A stretch of DNA of 64,000 nt from Candidatus Nitrosopumilus sediminis (GCF_000299395.1 NC_018656.1:1302001-1366000), one strand, 5' to 3'. Counted from the stretch's first letter, positions 1 through 9,848 are shown. The notes: generated by a model not told the origin, from the letters alone. Made by a program: numbers and translations.

Positions 1-1802
1 TTCTGGTAATTAGGTGCTTTTTTCTTACCAGAAAGTTCTGTACAAAATTCTGCAATAAGCGGAATATATTTTGCATAAAGATTTGCTCTCTTTTTCGCCA
101 TATCAGCTTGGCCTCTTTTAGACATGTATGCTGCTAATTTTCTGGATAGGAATTGCAATGCCAATCTTAATTCTCTTTCTATTTCCGGTCGATCAGCAAC
201 ATTTTCTTTTCCTGCTGTTTTATACGGGATTCTAGTTGAGCATATATGAGATACAATAATGAATGGAGGATCACCTTTTACTTTGTATCGACCCCAATCG
301 GTATCATTAACGACTTTTAAAACTACATCGCTTCCTTCATCATAAAGTAATGGAATTCTGTTGGCATATCGATACACATGTGGTCCTCCAGATTTAATAT
401 CTCCACCATATGCAATTCCCATCTCAATAATGAATGGGAAACCAGAATATGCTGATGGTGGACGTTGAACCACTGCAGTAAAATCAGGATTAAAGAACTT
501 TTTAATTCCTTTTTCCAAAGGCTCCTCTCCTAAGGGAGCCAAGCATGTTGAATCAGGAGCCATAAAATCTTCAAATTTTTGAAGTGAATCACTAAGATGC
601 ACTAATTCTTGATTGGATAAAGTACCCATTCGTTTTTCGGGTTTGAAACCTGCAAATTCTGCAAATTTCACAGCAGTTGTTGGACCTATCCTTTGAAATC
701 GTTTTGTAAGAAATGTGGTAAGAGGTTCACCTTGAACTGTATTAGTTAGTTGTTTGTAATACTGACTTTCAGGATCCATGTCGATTGATTTTGATTGTGA
801 ATCACCAAAATCCCAATAAAATAATTTTTTATTTGGCATGTCAATATCTTCGATTCGTATTTTGTTTAGTTTATCAAAATCCATTTTTAAAAACGACATC
901 AAAGCAATTACAACTCTTACCTGTCGTGGAAGCGTTTTCCATTTTTTCTTTGCTTTATCCATAATTCCTGTGAAACTAAGATTTTTTGCGGATAATCCTA
1001 AATCCTTTCTTACTTTTTCAATCATGGCATCATCAATTGTAGGAATTTCAAATTGGGATTCTACAATCATTCTTCTAATTCTTTCTACATCAATTCCATG
1101 TGGATGAGGGCGAATTATTGTAGGTGGAGGTGGAATTTCTTTTACAAATCTAGGATGGCTAAATTTTTGCCCTTTTGGATCATCGAAAGTAATAGAGGCA
1201 TACGGAGTAATCAAAGAAGTTTCATAAACATAATCTCTAATTTTGTTTCCTGCTTTAGAATAATCACCTTCTAAACAAATACTGACGGAAAGTCCTTTTT
1301 TTGAAACTTCTTTAGTTATATGTTGTACAATTACGGGTTTATTTTTTTGAATATCAAGTAGCAATTCAAAGATATGTTGAGTTTCACCATCAACAGAACT
1401 TTTTACAGTAACAGGTTTGTTAGTTGTAATTTGCCCATAAAGAATTGCCATAGTTGCTCCAAGTCCAAACATACCCCTTGCTTGTTTGAGTCCAAATTTT
1501 GAACCATAAAGTACAGTTCCAAAAGCAAGCGGAATGTGTTCTGCATCGATTCCAGGTCCATTATCCTTTACAGTCAAAATGTAGGGTTTAGGATCTGGTT
1601 TTTCAGGCTCAACTGCCTTGATTGTTAGATGAACATCAGGAAGAATCCCTTTTTGATCACATGCATCCAATGCATTTTCAACGAATTCCCGAACGGCAGT
1701 ATAAAGAGATCTTGTAGGATTACTAAATCCAGCTAAATCACGATTACTGTAAAAGAATTCACTCGGAGAAATTTGATTAAACTTTTCCTTAATAGAAGAC
1801 AT
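1..1802 (-). CDS. top6B: DNA topoisomerase VI subunit B (3' end cut off by the window)
   Basis: ATP-binding subunit of the type IIB topoisomerase that relaxes and decatenates DNA with Top6A. The minus frame is open from an ATG at 1802 to the window edge, about 600 residues. GHKL ATPase motifs are clear: REFVENALDAC (about residues 39-49), DNGPGID (80-86) and GMFGLGATM (110-118), followed by long transducer-type sequence. The start overlaps the upstream KH-protein stop by 14 bases, and KH, RIO1 and top6B form the arrangement common in archaea. The C-terminus lies outside the window. Confidence 0.96.
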   Translation of the reverse strand, partial: MSSIKEKFNQISPSEFFYSNRDLAGFSNPTRSLYTAVREFVENALDACDQKGILPDVHLTIKAVEPEKPDPKPYILTVKDNGPGIDAEHIPLAFGTVLYGSKFGLKQARGMFGLGATMAILYGQITTNKPVTVKSSVDGETQHIFELLLDIQKNKPVIVQHITKEVSKKGLSVSICLEGDYSKAGNKIRDYVYETSLITPYASITFDDPKGQKFSHPRFVKEIPPPPTIIRPHPHGIDVERIRRMIVESQFEIPTIDDAMIEKVRKDLGLSAKNLSFTGIMDKAKKKWKTLPRQVRVVIALMSFLKMDFDKLNKIRIEDIDMPNKKLFYWDFGDSQSKSIDMDPESQYYKQLTNTVQGEPLTTFLTKRFQRIGPTTAVKFAEFAGFKPEKRMGTLSNQELVHLSDSLQKFEDFMAPDSTCLAPLGEEPLEKGIKKFFNPDFTAVVQRPPSAYSGFPFIIEMGIAYGGDIKSGGPHVYRYANRIPLLYDEGSDVVLKVVNDTDWGRYKVKGDPPFIIVSHICSTRIPYKTAGKENVADRPEIERELRLALQFLSRKLAAYMSKRGQADMAKKRANLYAKYIPLIAEFCTELSGKKKAPNYQ

Positions 1803-2361
1803 CTTGATCTTCCCATAATTGCATTTTTTCTTGTTTGACTTTTCTGTTAGCAGCTTCTAATTTGGTATAAACAGCACCATGCATACTTCCACTAGAGATA
1901 GAGGATATTGCATCAACTGCTAAACGTAGTTTACTTGCATCACCAATAATTGAAACAGTTTTTCCATAAACTGAGATATGAGTACCACTAAGATTTTCCA
2001 TATTTCGTCTTGCTCTACCACCTTCTCCAATAATCCTCCCTTTTATCCTTTCAACATTAGCATTAGATTTTCCTGCAAACTCTCTAAGATCTATTACATG
2101 CAATGCATTTTCACCTTTTAACAAAGTCATTGCATTTTCAGGGGAGAACCCTCTACCAATAGCCGTAACAATTTCCATTGCTTTGAACGGTTGGATTTTT
2201 TCAACATCTCCTTGAGTTTTTATTAAAACCTCACCTGTTTCACCATCTATGTCTAAAGATACATGGCAAGCTGTTTCAATTTTTGATTTAACATTTCCAG
2301 ATTTTCCAATTAAAACTGCAATTCGATCATTTGGAATACGGATTAATTTTTCAAAGCTCAT
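1789..2361 (-). CDS. KH-domain RNA-binding protein, Pno1/Dim2-like
   Basis: Protein of 190 residues with two KH-type repeats: a GKSG loop near residue 19 and a GEGG loop near residue 113. This matches the archaeal Pno1/Krr1 (Dim2) family, which acts in small-subunit rRNA maturation. It is translationally coupled to the RIO1 kinase upstream (4-base overlap) and to top6B downstream. RIO1 is also a 40S/30S maturation factor, so the pair fits a ribosome-biogenesis operon. The family call is from motif and context. Confidence 0.88.
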   Translation of the reverse strand: MSFEKLIRIPNDRIAVLIGKSGNVKSKIETACHVSLDIDGETGEVLIKTQGDVEKIQPFKAMEIVTAIGRGFSPENAMTLLKGENALHVIDLREFAGKSNANVERIKGRIIGEGGRARRNMENLSGTHISVYGKTVSIIGDASKLRLAVDAISSISSGSMHGAVYTKLEAANRKVKQEKMQLWEDQDVFY

Positions 2362-3137
2362 TTTACAATATCCTCAAATATTTTTTCTGAATCTTCAACA
2401 GCAATTCCTCTTTTTTTAAAGAATCTTCCAATATTATTAATATCTCGTTTAAGGAACTCATGTGCATTTGGATGTCTAAGGTCTACCCCAGAGCCAAGAT
2501 CAAAAACTACCAAGCCATTTTCGGTTTTAAAAATATTGTATTCTGAAAAATCACCATGAACTAATTTTGCCTTTTTATAAAGATCACTCAAAATTGAAAT
2601 AGCCTGGGCATAATCATTTTCATCTACTTGTGAAGTTAACAAGGACTTTGCAGGTGTGCCATTATTTCCTATGAATTCCATAGCAAGAACATTATTTGTA
2701 ACATATAGAGGTCGCGGGACGGGAATTCCAGCCTCATAACATTGAGATAAATTCCGATATTCTTTTTTTGCCCAAAGATAAACTAGGTTTTTTGTTCCTT
2801 TTTTTAGATGAGAAAATCTAGGATCACCTGTTATGTATGGCTCACGTTTTTTAAAATTGGAAGTAGTAACCAAGTAAATTTTTAATGCAACACTAACATC
2901 ATTATCATCAACACCCCAAAAGAGAACAGACTCCTTTCCAGCACTTACAGAGCCATTGACATATGCAATAATATGATCAGTGATCATTTTGTAAAGAGTC
3001 ATTACAGTAGGTTTATCTAAAACTTCATTGACGACTTTTCCTTTTTTGAAACCATCTTCTAACTGAGTTCTTTTTCGTTTAGAAATTAATTTATTATCTA
3101 ATTTAGATTCCAATTTTTTGCTAATGGTGTCAGTCAT
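2358..3137 (-). CDS. rio1: RIO1-type serine/threonine protein kinase
   Basis: Atypical kinase/ATPase of 259 residues used in late small-subunit ribosome maturation. Visible motifs are the RIO nucleotide loop GSVSAGKES (about residues 62-70), the catalytic loop VHGDFSEYN and the metal loop VFDLGSGVD, which takes the place of the usual DFG. Length fits archaeal RIO1. It is first gene of the RIO1-KH-top6B run and starts at an ATG with a short leader. Confidence 0.93.
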   Translation of the reverse strand: MTDTISKKLESKLDNKLISKRKRTQLEDGFKKGKVVNEVLDKPTVMTLYKMITDHIIAYVNGSVSAGKESVLFWGVDDNDVSVALKIYLVTTSNFKKREPYITGDPRFSHLKKGTKNLVYLWAKKEYRNLSQCYEAGIPVPRPLYVTNNVLAMEFIGNNGTPAKSLLTSQVDENDYAQAISILSDLYKKAKLVHGDFSEYNIFKTENGLVVFDLGSGVDLRHPNAHEFLKRDINNIGRFFKKRGIAVEDSEKIFEDIVK

Positions 3138-3221
3138 TGTAGAAAGATACTCCTACTAGATAAAAGGGATTACTATTGCAAACAAAAAAACTTTGTAAAT
3201 TAAAAACCAATTCAAGCAACT

Positions 3222-3518
3222 TTACATGTTAAAAATGATTAGGAAAGGAACGTCAGAAATAATTTTTACAGCTTTTTCGGAGCCAATACCAAGTTTTAAA
3301 GATAATGTAACTGTTTTTTTACCAGCCATGTTTATGATTGAAGAAGTTTTCAATAAAGATTCAGCTTCATCTTTCTCAACAAATCTTTCTCCATAATAAT
3401 TTTCACTAATGTGCATTGTTAATTCACCTTCGATAATTTTTTTTCCCAAAATATCAGCATCACAAATATTCAACATGGATTGGTTTTGATAATTAGTAGT
3501 TCGTACTGAAAATTGCAT
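3222..3518 (-). CDS. DUF424 family protein
   Basis: Small conserved archaeal protein of 98 residues. The core NICDADILGKK, a central YYGE segment and a C-terminal VPFLIIF stretch match my recollection of DUF424, a family often next to aIF2-beta. Function is unknown. The ATG overlaps the aIF2-beta stop codon, so the two are probably translated together. A shorter start at residue 15 is possible, but the first 14 residues fit the family N-terminus. Confidence 0.75.
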   Translation of the reverse strand: MQFSVRTTNYQNQSMLNICDADILGKKIIEGELTMHISENYYGERFVEKDEAESLLKTSSIINMAGKKTVTLSLKLGIGSEKAVKIISDVPFLIIFNM

Positions 3519-3955
3519 TACGCGTATTTACCTTTCAAAGTAGATTTTGCTCCACACGCCTCACAAATTAAAAAGGAAATTCTGTTTTCTTTGAGGATCT
3601 TTGTATCAGGACTTTTACATGTTGGGCATTCAAGATAGTCCTTAACGTAAATTTGGAATAATCTTGTAAAATCATCAGGAGCTCTTCTACCTACAAACAT
3701 GGCCTTATCTCCCAATCTCTCTGCTGGAACTGCAAATTCTTTTGAAAGGTATTGAAGAACTTTGTCTGGGTCTCTTCGTAAAACCTTTGGAAATTCTGAA
3801 AAGTTTCGTAAGAAAGTCTTTTGGCCTTCCCACATCACATCTACCACAGGAAGCTCAAATCGAGTTTGGGATTCTTTATCAGTATCGCCAAGCTTATCCT
3901 GAATACGTTTTAGTAGATTTTCGTAATCTGTTTTAGTCACTAAAAAATAATGCAA
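3518..3955 (-). CDS. eif2b: Translation initiation factor aIF2 subunit beta
   Basis: Beta subunit of the archaeal initiator-tRNA carrier aIF2. The 145-residue protein carries the central eIF2-beta/eIF5 fold, including an RNFSEFPKVLRR-type segment, and ends in a zinc ribbon with CPTC and CEAC pairs (about residues 115-137). Length is as expected for archaea. It is followed by the DUF424 gene on the same strand. Confidence 0.95.
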   Translation of the reverse strand: MHYFLVTKTDYENLLKRIQDKLGDTDKESQTRFELPVVDVMWEGQKTFLRNFSEFPKVLRRDPDKVLQYLSKEFAVPAERLGDKAMFVGRRAPDDFTRLFQIYVKDYLECPTCKSPDTKILKENRISFLICEACGAKSTLKGKYA

Positions 3956-4006
3956 GGTAGACCCTATATGGGTTTTGAAAAAGAGAATCGTGTGGACCTT
4001 TTGAGG

Positions 4007-4153
4007 TTATTCCATCTTTCCTATTCGGAAGACGTTTGTACCACATGTTGGACATGTACCTTTTACGGCAGGACGTCCGTTCTTTAGTGTAGTTTCTTTG
4101 GGATCTTTAATGTCCCTTTTTGCTCTGCATTTTACGCAATATGCTTGAACCAT
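4007..4153 (-). CDS. DUF5679-like small zinc-ribbon protein, 48 aa
   Basis: Translation from an ATG at 4153 gives 48 residues beginning MVQAYCVKCRAKR and ending FRIGKME, with a CVKC pair and a CPTC pair that can hold one zinc. The pattern matches small zinc-ribbon proteins recalled as DUF5679, with RNA or DNA contact possible but unproven. It lies just upstream of aIF2-beta on the same strand, so it may share its transcript. Confidence 0.82.
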   Translation of the reverse strand: MVQAYCVKCRAKRDIKDPKETTLKNGRPAVKGTCPTCGTNVFRIGKME

Positions 4154-4403
4154 TATGAAATTTCTCGAACTTGGTGGTATTTAGGCAGAGGCTGTGAAAA
4201 TTATTTCACTATAGACTAGATGTGCGTAAATTTTTTTAGGCATCAAAAAATCAATTTTGCTTATAATTTCGAAGATTGAAAGAGTTTTTTAAAAAAATAT
4301 TAACAAGATGCAGAAAAACGATGTTTTTTCAAATATTTGTTTAGAAAATTAGAATTTTATCGATTATTATCAATTATAAACTCCTTATTAGTGAAATAAC
4401 AAA

Positions 4404-4904
4404 ATGGCATCAAAAAAAGGCATAGCAGTAACAGCTATAATTTTAGCAGTAATTACTGGTGCGAGTTTTTTGCTATACATCATTCCTCAAAATGATCCTA
4501 CAACCTTCATTGTGTCAGACTATGAAAATTACTTAGACGGTGTAAAAAATATTCATGAAGTTTTACAAGAATCAATTGATCTTGAATATCAAAATATGCA
4601 GAATGGAAAAATATCTCCACAAGAGTATATTGCAGTAACTGAAGTAACATCATCTCAAGTAACTGCACAAATTAGTGAATTTGTAACATCAAAACCATCA
4701 GAGGAATGGCAAGCAAGTTATATCAACTACATGGATGCTTTGAAATCATTTAACTCATACATTATAGAAACTAAGGTTTTAGCCAACATGATTGAAAATG
4801 AGAGCAGTGAAGAAGAAATGAGTGAAATTTTAGAAAAAATAGAATCACTGAAAGCCGAATCTAAAGAATTTGTCAAAATGTCTGATCAAACCAGACCAGG
4901 CTAG
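4404..4904 (+). CDS. Membrane-anchored hypothetical protein
   Basis: Protein of 166 residues with one N-terminal hydrophobic helix (about residues 7-27). The rest looks helical, polar and acidic, with a Glu-rich stretch near the C-terminus. This suggests a signal anchor with an extracytoplasmic helical domain. No family recognised. The AT-rich upstream region has a TATA-like TTATAAA near 4373, about 30 bases before the ATG. Confidence 0.7.
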   Translation: MASKKGIAVTAIILAVITGASFLLYIIPQNDPTTFIVSDYENYLDGVKNIHEVLQESIDLEYQNMQNGKISPQEYIAVTEVTSSQVTAQISEFVTSKPSEEWQASYINYMDALKSFNSYIIETKVLANMIENESSEEEMSEILEKIESLKAESKEFVKMSDQTRPG

Positions 4905-4975
4905 CCTCAATACCGAATTTTACTATTCATATTGGTTGGAAATCGTTAAAAAGCAATTATGTAATTAAAATTAGA

Positions 4976-6121
4976 ATGTCTCATCAGACGGGAAAAGTTG
5001 AAAAAGACGTCAATGCATCTACCGCAAACAAATTGCTAGTAATTTGTATTGATAGAGATAATGATGTAGGCGAAAAAGCAGGGATTATCACACCAGTAAT
5101 TGGTAGAGATGCATGTATTGAGGCAGCTCAAAGATTAGCTTTAGAAGATCCAGAAGATGCAGATTCAAATTCTATTTTTGCCGCAATTAAAACATATGAA
5201 GATTTAATCAGTAAAGGTTACCAAGTGGAAGTAGTAACTGTTGCAGGAGTTAAAGATAGAGGGGTTCAAGCAGATGAAAAAATCCTTGTTGAAACAAGAA
5301 AAGTTTTAGAAAAATTTTCTGCGAATGGTGCAGTAATTGTATCAGATGGAGAAGATGATGAAAGTGTTATTCCAGTAATTCAAAATGTACTCCCAGTAGT
5401 ATCAGTACAAAGAGTGGTGATGAAAGTAAGTAGAAGTGTAGAATATTCTTATGCAGTTTTTGGAAAATATCTGAAAATGCTTGCATATGATTCAAAATAT
5501 TCAAAATTCTTTTTAGGAGTTCCAGGAATTCTTTTGTTGATTGGGGGAGTAGCCACTGTATTTGGATATACTGCAGAGATCTTTGCAGTACTTGTAAGTA
5601 TTCTAGGAGGAGCATTTTTGATTAGAGCATTTGACATCGATAGAGCATGGTCAAGTTGGTCAAAACCAACACCCATGGGTTTTATCAGAATGTTTACTAT
5701 GGTAGCAGGAGTTTTACTGATTCTTTCATCAATACCATCTGGAGTTAGTGCTATTGATACAGAATTAGTTGAAGCAGACACAGAATTCATTGCTAAAATT
5801 ACAAACAAATTGATTGTCGGACAATTTGTATCTGGAGCATTACCAATTTTATGGATAGGTATGGGAGCAATATTTGCTGGAACATTACTAAGTAACTGGA
5901 TTGGTGGAATTCCAAGACAAATTACTGACATCTTAAGAATTATTGTTCTTGGTGCTCTTTATCCAACCATATTTCAATTCACAAATATTATGATTAACGA
6001 TGAGCCTGCACTAACTTTGATTCCGCCACTATTAGGAGGCTTGGCAGCAACATTAATTTCAGCCACAATTCTCTTTAAAAAATACAGAAAACATAAAGAT
6101 CAAGAGATGATTTCAGACTAA
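4976..6121 (+). CDS. DUF373 family integral membrane protein
   Basis: The N-terminal soluble half contains ICIDRDNDVGEKAGI, PVIGRDACIEAAQRLA and LEDPEDADSN, the hallmark blocks of archaeal DUF373. The C-terminal half (from about residue 165) has roughly six hydrophobic segments and ends in a basic tail. Length, 381 residues, is normal for the family. Biochemical role is unknown. It stands alone on the plus strand ahead of uppS. Confidence 0.88.
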   Translation: MSHQTGKVEKDVNASTANKLLVICIDRDNDVGEKAGIITPVIGRDACIEAAQRLALEDPEDADSNSIFAAIKTYEDLISKGYQVEVVTVAGVKDRGVQADEKILVETRKVLEKFSANGAVIVSDGEDDESVIPVIQNVLPVVSVQRVVMKVSRSVEYSYAVFGKYLKMLAYDSKYSKFFLGVPGILLLIGGVATVFGYTAEIFAVLVSILGGAFLIRAFDIDRAWSSWSKPTPMGFIRMFTMVAGVLLILSSIPSGVSAIDTELVEADTEFIAKITNKLIVGQFVSGALPILWIGMGAIFAGTLLSNWIGGIPRQITDILRIIVLGALYPTIFQFTNIMINDEPALTLIPPLLGGLAATLISATILFKKYRKHKDQEMISD

Positions 6122-6249
6122 TTTTATTCTAGGATAAATCAATTAATCTAATTATTGAAAAACACTGATATCTTCAATCATGTATGAATCATCAAGTGGT
6201 GATAAGACATTAGCAAGATCAAAGATTTAGTTTTTCAGCTATCAGGACT

Positions 6250-6257
6250 CTATAAGA
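6250..6257 (+). promoter_or_regulatory. TATA box for uppS
   Basis: CTATAAGA lies 15-22 bases before the TTG at 6272. In archaea transcription starts about 22-27 bases after the TATA centre, so a leaderless mRNA beginning at or near this TTG is likely. The nearby ATG at 6261 is out of frame. Confidence 0.5.
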
Positions 6258-6271
6258 TTTATGGAAAAAGA

Positions 6272-7000
6272 TTGGAGAGTGAAATTCGTACTGGAGATAT
6301 TCCAAATCATGTTGCCCTAATTTTAGACGGTAACAGAAGATGGGCAAAAAGACATCTATCGATGCCAAAAAGTGGGCATTGGAAAGGCGCTGATGCCGTA
6401 GAAAACCTTCTTGACTGGTGTGAAGAATTAGATATCAAAATTGTCACACTATATGCACTTTCAGCAGAAAATCTAGATAGAGATGATGAAGAATTAGAAT
6501 ATCTCTATGAGTTAATTCGTATGAGATTAGAGAAATTACTCAAAGATCCTAGAATTCATAGAAGTAAGATGAGAGTGAAGGGAATTGGAAGAATAGAATT
6601 ACTTCCAGAATCCATCAAAAAAGTTCTAAAACAATTAGATGATGCGACCAAAAACTATGATAATCATTTTCTAAACATTGCACTTGCATATGGTGGACAA
6701 AATGAATTAGAAGACGCTGTGAAAAAGATTGGAGAAAAAATCAAAGACGGGTCATTGGATGTAAAAGATATCAACAAAAAAGAAATCGAAGCAAACCTAT
6801 ACACATCACATTTACCACAATCATCTCCAGATATGATCTTAAGAACGTCAGGAGAAAAAAGACTAAGTGGATTTCTCATGTGGCAAAGTGCATATAGTGA
6901 ATTAGTTTTTATGGATATTTTTTGGCCTGAATTTAGAAAAATAGATTTAATGAGGGCAATTAGGACTTATCAAGAGAGGAAAAGAAGATTAGGGAAATGA
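6272..7000 (+). CDS. uppS: Cis-prenyltransferase (polyprenyl diphosphate synthase, UppS family)
   Basis: Condenses isopentenyl diphosphate into a long cis-polyprenyl diphosphate for the lipid carrier used in glycosylation. Family blocks are present: HVALILDGNRRWA (active-site Asp near residue 19), TLYALSAEN, and the C-terminal DMILRTSGEKRLSGF and FMDIFWPEF. Length, 242 residues, is normal. Start is TTG at 6272, supported by TATA spacing. The stop overlaps the Nudix start by 4 bases. Confidence 0.95.
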   Translation: MESEIRTGDIPNHVALILDGNRRWAKRHLSMPKSGHWKGADAVENLLDWCEELDIKIVTLYALSAENLDRDDEELEYLYELIRMRLEKLLKDPRIHRSKMRVKGIGRIELLPESIKKVLKQLDDATKNYDNHFLNIALAYGGQNELEDAVKKIGEKIKDGSLDVKDINKKEIEANLYTSHLPQSSPDMILRTSGEKRLSGFLMWQSAYSELVFMDIFWPEFRKIDLMRAIRTYQERKRRLGK

Positions 7001-7416
7001 TTGAAGAGACATCTGCAGGAATTGTATTATTTAGAAAAGAAGGAACGGGGAATTTATTTTTGCTTTTACATTATCCTTCAGGGCATTGGGATTTTGTAAA
7101 AGGCAAAATGGAGAATGGGGAATCAATTAAAGAAACAGCAATAAGAGAAACACAAGAAGAGACAGGAATTACAGATATTACATTTTTAGAAAACTTTGAA
7201 GAATGGATTGAATATAATTTTCAATATCAAGGAGAACTGGTTCATAAAAAAGTGGTATTTTTCTTAGCTGAAACAAAGGAAACAGATGTCAAAATTTCAC
7301 ATGAGCATCTTGATTACACATGGATGGATTATAACACAGCAATGGAAAAAACTACGTTTGATAATGCAAAGACAGTTTTAACAAAAGCACAGATGTTACT
7401 TTCCAAAACTCTGTAA
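6997..7416 (+). CDS. Nudix hydrolase, Ap4A-hydrolase-like
   Basis: Small Nudix enzyme of 139 residues. A full Nudix box runs from GKMENGES through RETQEETGI (about residues 34-56), with the metal-binding REXXEE core intact. The single-domain form and FVKGKMENGE context resemble archaeal bis(5'-nucleosyl)-tetraphosphatases, but the substrate cannot be fixed from sequence. It is coupled to uppS and overlaps the convergent pyrF by 21 bases. Confidence 0.88.
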   Translation: MIEETSAGIVLFRKEGTGNLFLLLHYPSGHWDFVKGKMENGESIKETAIRETQEETGITDITFLENFEEWIEYNFQYQGELVHKKVVFFLAETKETDVKISHEHLDYTWMDYNTAMEKTTFDNAKTVLTKAQMLLSKTL

Positions 7417-8136
7417 CTGCAATTCTTTTGCAGCATCTACAGGGTTTTTAGAGTTCAAAATTGTTCTGCCAACAATCAAGTAATTAGTTCCAGATGAAAT
7501 TACTTCATTAGCACTACCGCCTTGAGTACCAACACCAGGTGAGAAAATACTCAAATTTTTTCCTGCTTTTTTAGAACAAAATTGAATGATTTTTGGAAAT
7601 GTAGCCCCTACAACTATTCCATCAACATTTGCAGTAAGTGCCCAATTCAAAAATAGTTGGTACAATTGTTGTTTTTTACCCATTTTGATTTCCATATCAT
7701 ACGATAGCTTAGCCTCAGGCGCACTCATATGACATAATGTGATTACCCCTTTCTCATTTTTGTGAGCAGACTTTACAAGATTTTTTAGACTATCAAGGCC
7801 CATTATCGGATTTGCAATTACTGCATCAAACCCCAAATTCCACAAATGCTCTGTGGTTACTCTATTGGTATTTCCAATATCATTTAGTTTGATATCTGCA
7901 ATTGTTTGTAATCCATACTTATGGGCTGTTTTGTTTATTTTTAGAATTTCCTTTCCACTTAATGGTAAAAGTAAATGAAAGTTTAGTTTAATTCCACATA
8001 GGAATGGATGTAATTGTTTGATATTTTGAATTGTTTTTGATTCTAGATTTTTAACAGATAGATCATAATCGTTGGCAAGAATGACTTTGCCATTAGTTTT
8101 TGAAATCTGCGAGAGTCTAGTTTTGAAGGTGGCCAT
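7396..8136 (-). CDS. pyrF: Orotidine 5'-phosphate decarboxylase
   Basis: Last step of de novo UMP synthesis. The catalytic D-x-K-x-x-D-I signature appears as ADIKLNDIGNTN near residue 80. The C-terminal SPGVGTQGG and phosphate-binding LIVGRTI also match. Length, 246 residues, is typical. The start overlaps the end of an uncharacterised gene upstream on the same strand by 20 bases. Confidence 0.93.
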   Translation of the reverse strand: MATFKTRLSQISKTNGKVILANDYDLSVKNLESKTIQNIKQLHPFLCGIKLNFHLLLPLSGKEILKINKTAHKYGLQTIADIKLNDIGNTNRVTTEHLWNLGFDAVIANPIMGLDSLKNLVKSAHKNEKGVITLCHMSAPEAKLSYDMEIKMGKKQQLYQLFLNWALTANVDGIVVGATFPKIIQFCSKKAGKNLSIFSPGVGTQGGSANEVISSGTNYLIVGRTILNSKNPVDAAKELQLQSFGK

Positions 8137-8797
8137 AATCTACGAGTGGATGTGTGTCTTTTAATTTTATTATTTTGATATAAGAAAATCCATGTTCATC
8201 GGTATTTTCTACAAATGCAGGTTGAGAAGTATTTGAAGTTGTAAATTTCAAAAAGGGTTTTTGCGGATCTGAATCCAAGACAACGTGACAGAAATAAGAT
8301 GTTCCTTCATCATTGAAATTCATGAAGACACCAATTAGCCATTTATCATTATGTGGGAACAAGAATAGTGGAAATGGAACTTCCTCAATACCCCAAGTAA
8401 GTTTTGCAAGACTAGACATATCTTCAAGTTGGATTGGCTGATATCTATCCAAAGTACCATTACCTGGTTGTAGTGTTTTAGGAAGAGATTTTATTCTTAC
8501 AATAGGGGAATATAGTTTACTTGCATCAGAAGTTGTATCGACGATTTCGGATTTTTCTTTTCCTCCTTTAAAGTCATAGCAAAGATAATGACCGTTATTT
8601 TCTAGATGAGTATAGTATACAATAGGTTTTTCTTTTAATACATCCATTTGCACAGATAGAATTTTTTTTCCATCATAATCATGTAAAAATGAAACACGTG
8701 GAGCACGTTCTAATGCACAGACGAGCCTAGTAAATTCTAAAGTTGAATGAACTTGAATGTAACGTGGTAATTTATCAACAGTTGGTAACTTGTCCAC
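8117..8797 (-). CDS. Hypothetical protein, 226 aa
   Basis: No family recognised. The protein is soluble, with mixed beta strands and many aromatic residues, and has no signal peptide or evident metal motif. Its 3' end overlaps pyrF by 20 bases and purA lies just upstream on the same strand, so the three may form a nucleotide-synthesis transcript. That context is the only clue to role. Confidence 0.7.
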   Translation of the reverse strand: MDKLPTVDKLPRYIQVHSTLEFTRLVCALERAPRVSFLHDYDGKKILSVQMDVLKEKPIVYYTHLENNGHYLCYDFKGGKEKSEIVDTTSDASKLYSPIVRIKSLPKTLQPGNGTLDRYQPIQLEDMSSLAKLTWGIEEVPFPLFLFPHNDKWLIGVFMNFNDEGTSYFCHVVLDSDPQKPFLKFTTSNTSQPAFVENTDEHGFSYIKIIKLKDTHPLVDYGHLQN

Positions 8798-8846
8798 AGG
8801 AATTACCTGTAGATTAACAAATTAAACTTATCCAAAACAAAGGAGC

Positions 8847-9848
8847 CTAGTTTCTTCTGTCAACAACATCATTGACAGCTGGACCAGTACCAATTATTGT
8901 AACAGGCGTGTTTAACTTTTTTTCAATATTTGTAATGAATGCTTTTGCGTCATCAGATAGTTCATCGTAAGAAGTTTTTCCTGCACAGTCTTTGAAAAGT
9001 ACATCTAATTTAGTAATAGAGATTTGTGTTGCGCCATTAAGCATAATTGCACGCCTAGCTAAATCAAAATCAAAGTCGGCAGCCCTTCTTTGACGACCAG
9101 TGACAGTACCAAATTCAGACCAACCTTTTTTTTCTGCATCCTCAAGGGAAAGTTCTTTGTCGAGAGGTCCAGTTCCAACACGTGTGACATATGATTTGAA
9201 TACAACAATTACTTCATCAACTTTAGTAGGACCAAGACCAATATCAGCACAAATTCCTGAGGCAGTAACATCTTTTGAAGTAACAAATGGATAGGTTCCA
9301 TGCCATAATGAAAGGAATGTTCCTTGAGTTCCCTCTACTAAGACATTTTCATTTGCATCAAGTGCAGAATTTACTTCTAAAGGAACGTCAATAATTAATG
9401 AAGATAAAGAATCAAAATCTTTTGCCATCTTTAAAATTCTCATTGCACGGTCAGCATTTGCAGGACCTGTGCCTGAACCGGTACTTCCAATTTTTTCTTT
9501 TAATTCCCCTTTTGAATCTCTATTTAGATGGGTTTCTTCAATAACTCCACATTGTTTATCAATAAATGCACGACCCACAACATCAAAATCTTGAATTTCC
9601 TTGTTAAGAACATCAGGATTAATTACGACACCAGGTCCAATCATTACTTTGGCATTTTTATTTAGAAATCCACTTGGGAGCATTCTTACTTTATACACTT
9701 TATCTCCATCTCTAATTGTATGACCAGCATTTGGACCAGCGCCACCACGTACAATTATTTTTGGATTATCTTTAATTGCTAAATATGAAATGATCTTTCC
9801 TTTACCCTCATCTCCAAAAAATCCGCCAACAACAACAGTGGATGTCAT
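8847..9848 (-). CDS. purA: Adenylosuccinate synthetase
   Basis: Joins IMP and aspartate using GTP in AMP synthesis. The N-terminal GGFFGDEGKGK loop, GGAGPNAGHT and the GTGTGPANADR-like SGTGPANADR block are diagnostic. Length, 333 residues, matches the shorter archaeal form. Its partner purB is elsewhere in the window (40.5 kb). Confidence 0.95.
   Translation of the reverse strand: MTSTVVVGGFFGDEGKGKIISYLAIKDNPKIIVRGGAGPNAGHTIRDGDKVYKVRMLPSGFLNKNAKVMIGPGVVINPDVLNKEIQDFDVVGRAFIDKQCGVIEETHLNRDSKGELKEKIGSTGSGTGPANADRAMRILKMAKDFDSLSSLIIDVPLEVNSALDANENVLVEGTQGTFLSLWHGTYPFVTSKDVTASGICADIGLGPTKVDEVIVVFKSYVTRVGTGPLDKELSLEDAEKKGWSEFGTVTGRQRRAADFDFDLARRAIMLNGATQISITKLDVLFKDCAGKTSYDELSDDAKAFITNIEKKLNTPVTIIGTGPAVNDVVDRRN

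Noticed and set aside
5449-5931. 160-residue frame antisense to the DUF373 gene
   Set aside because: Shadow of a clear coding gene; its product has no coherent motif.
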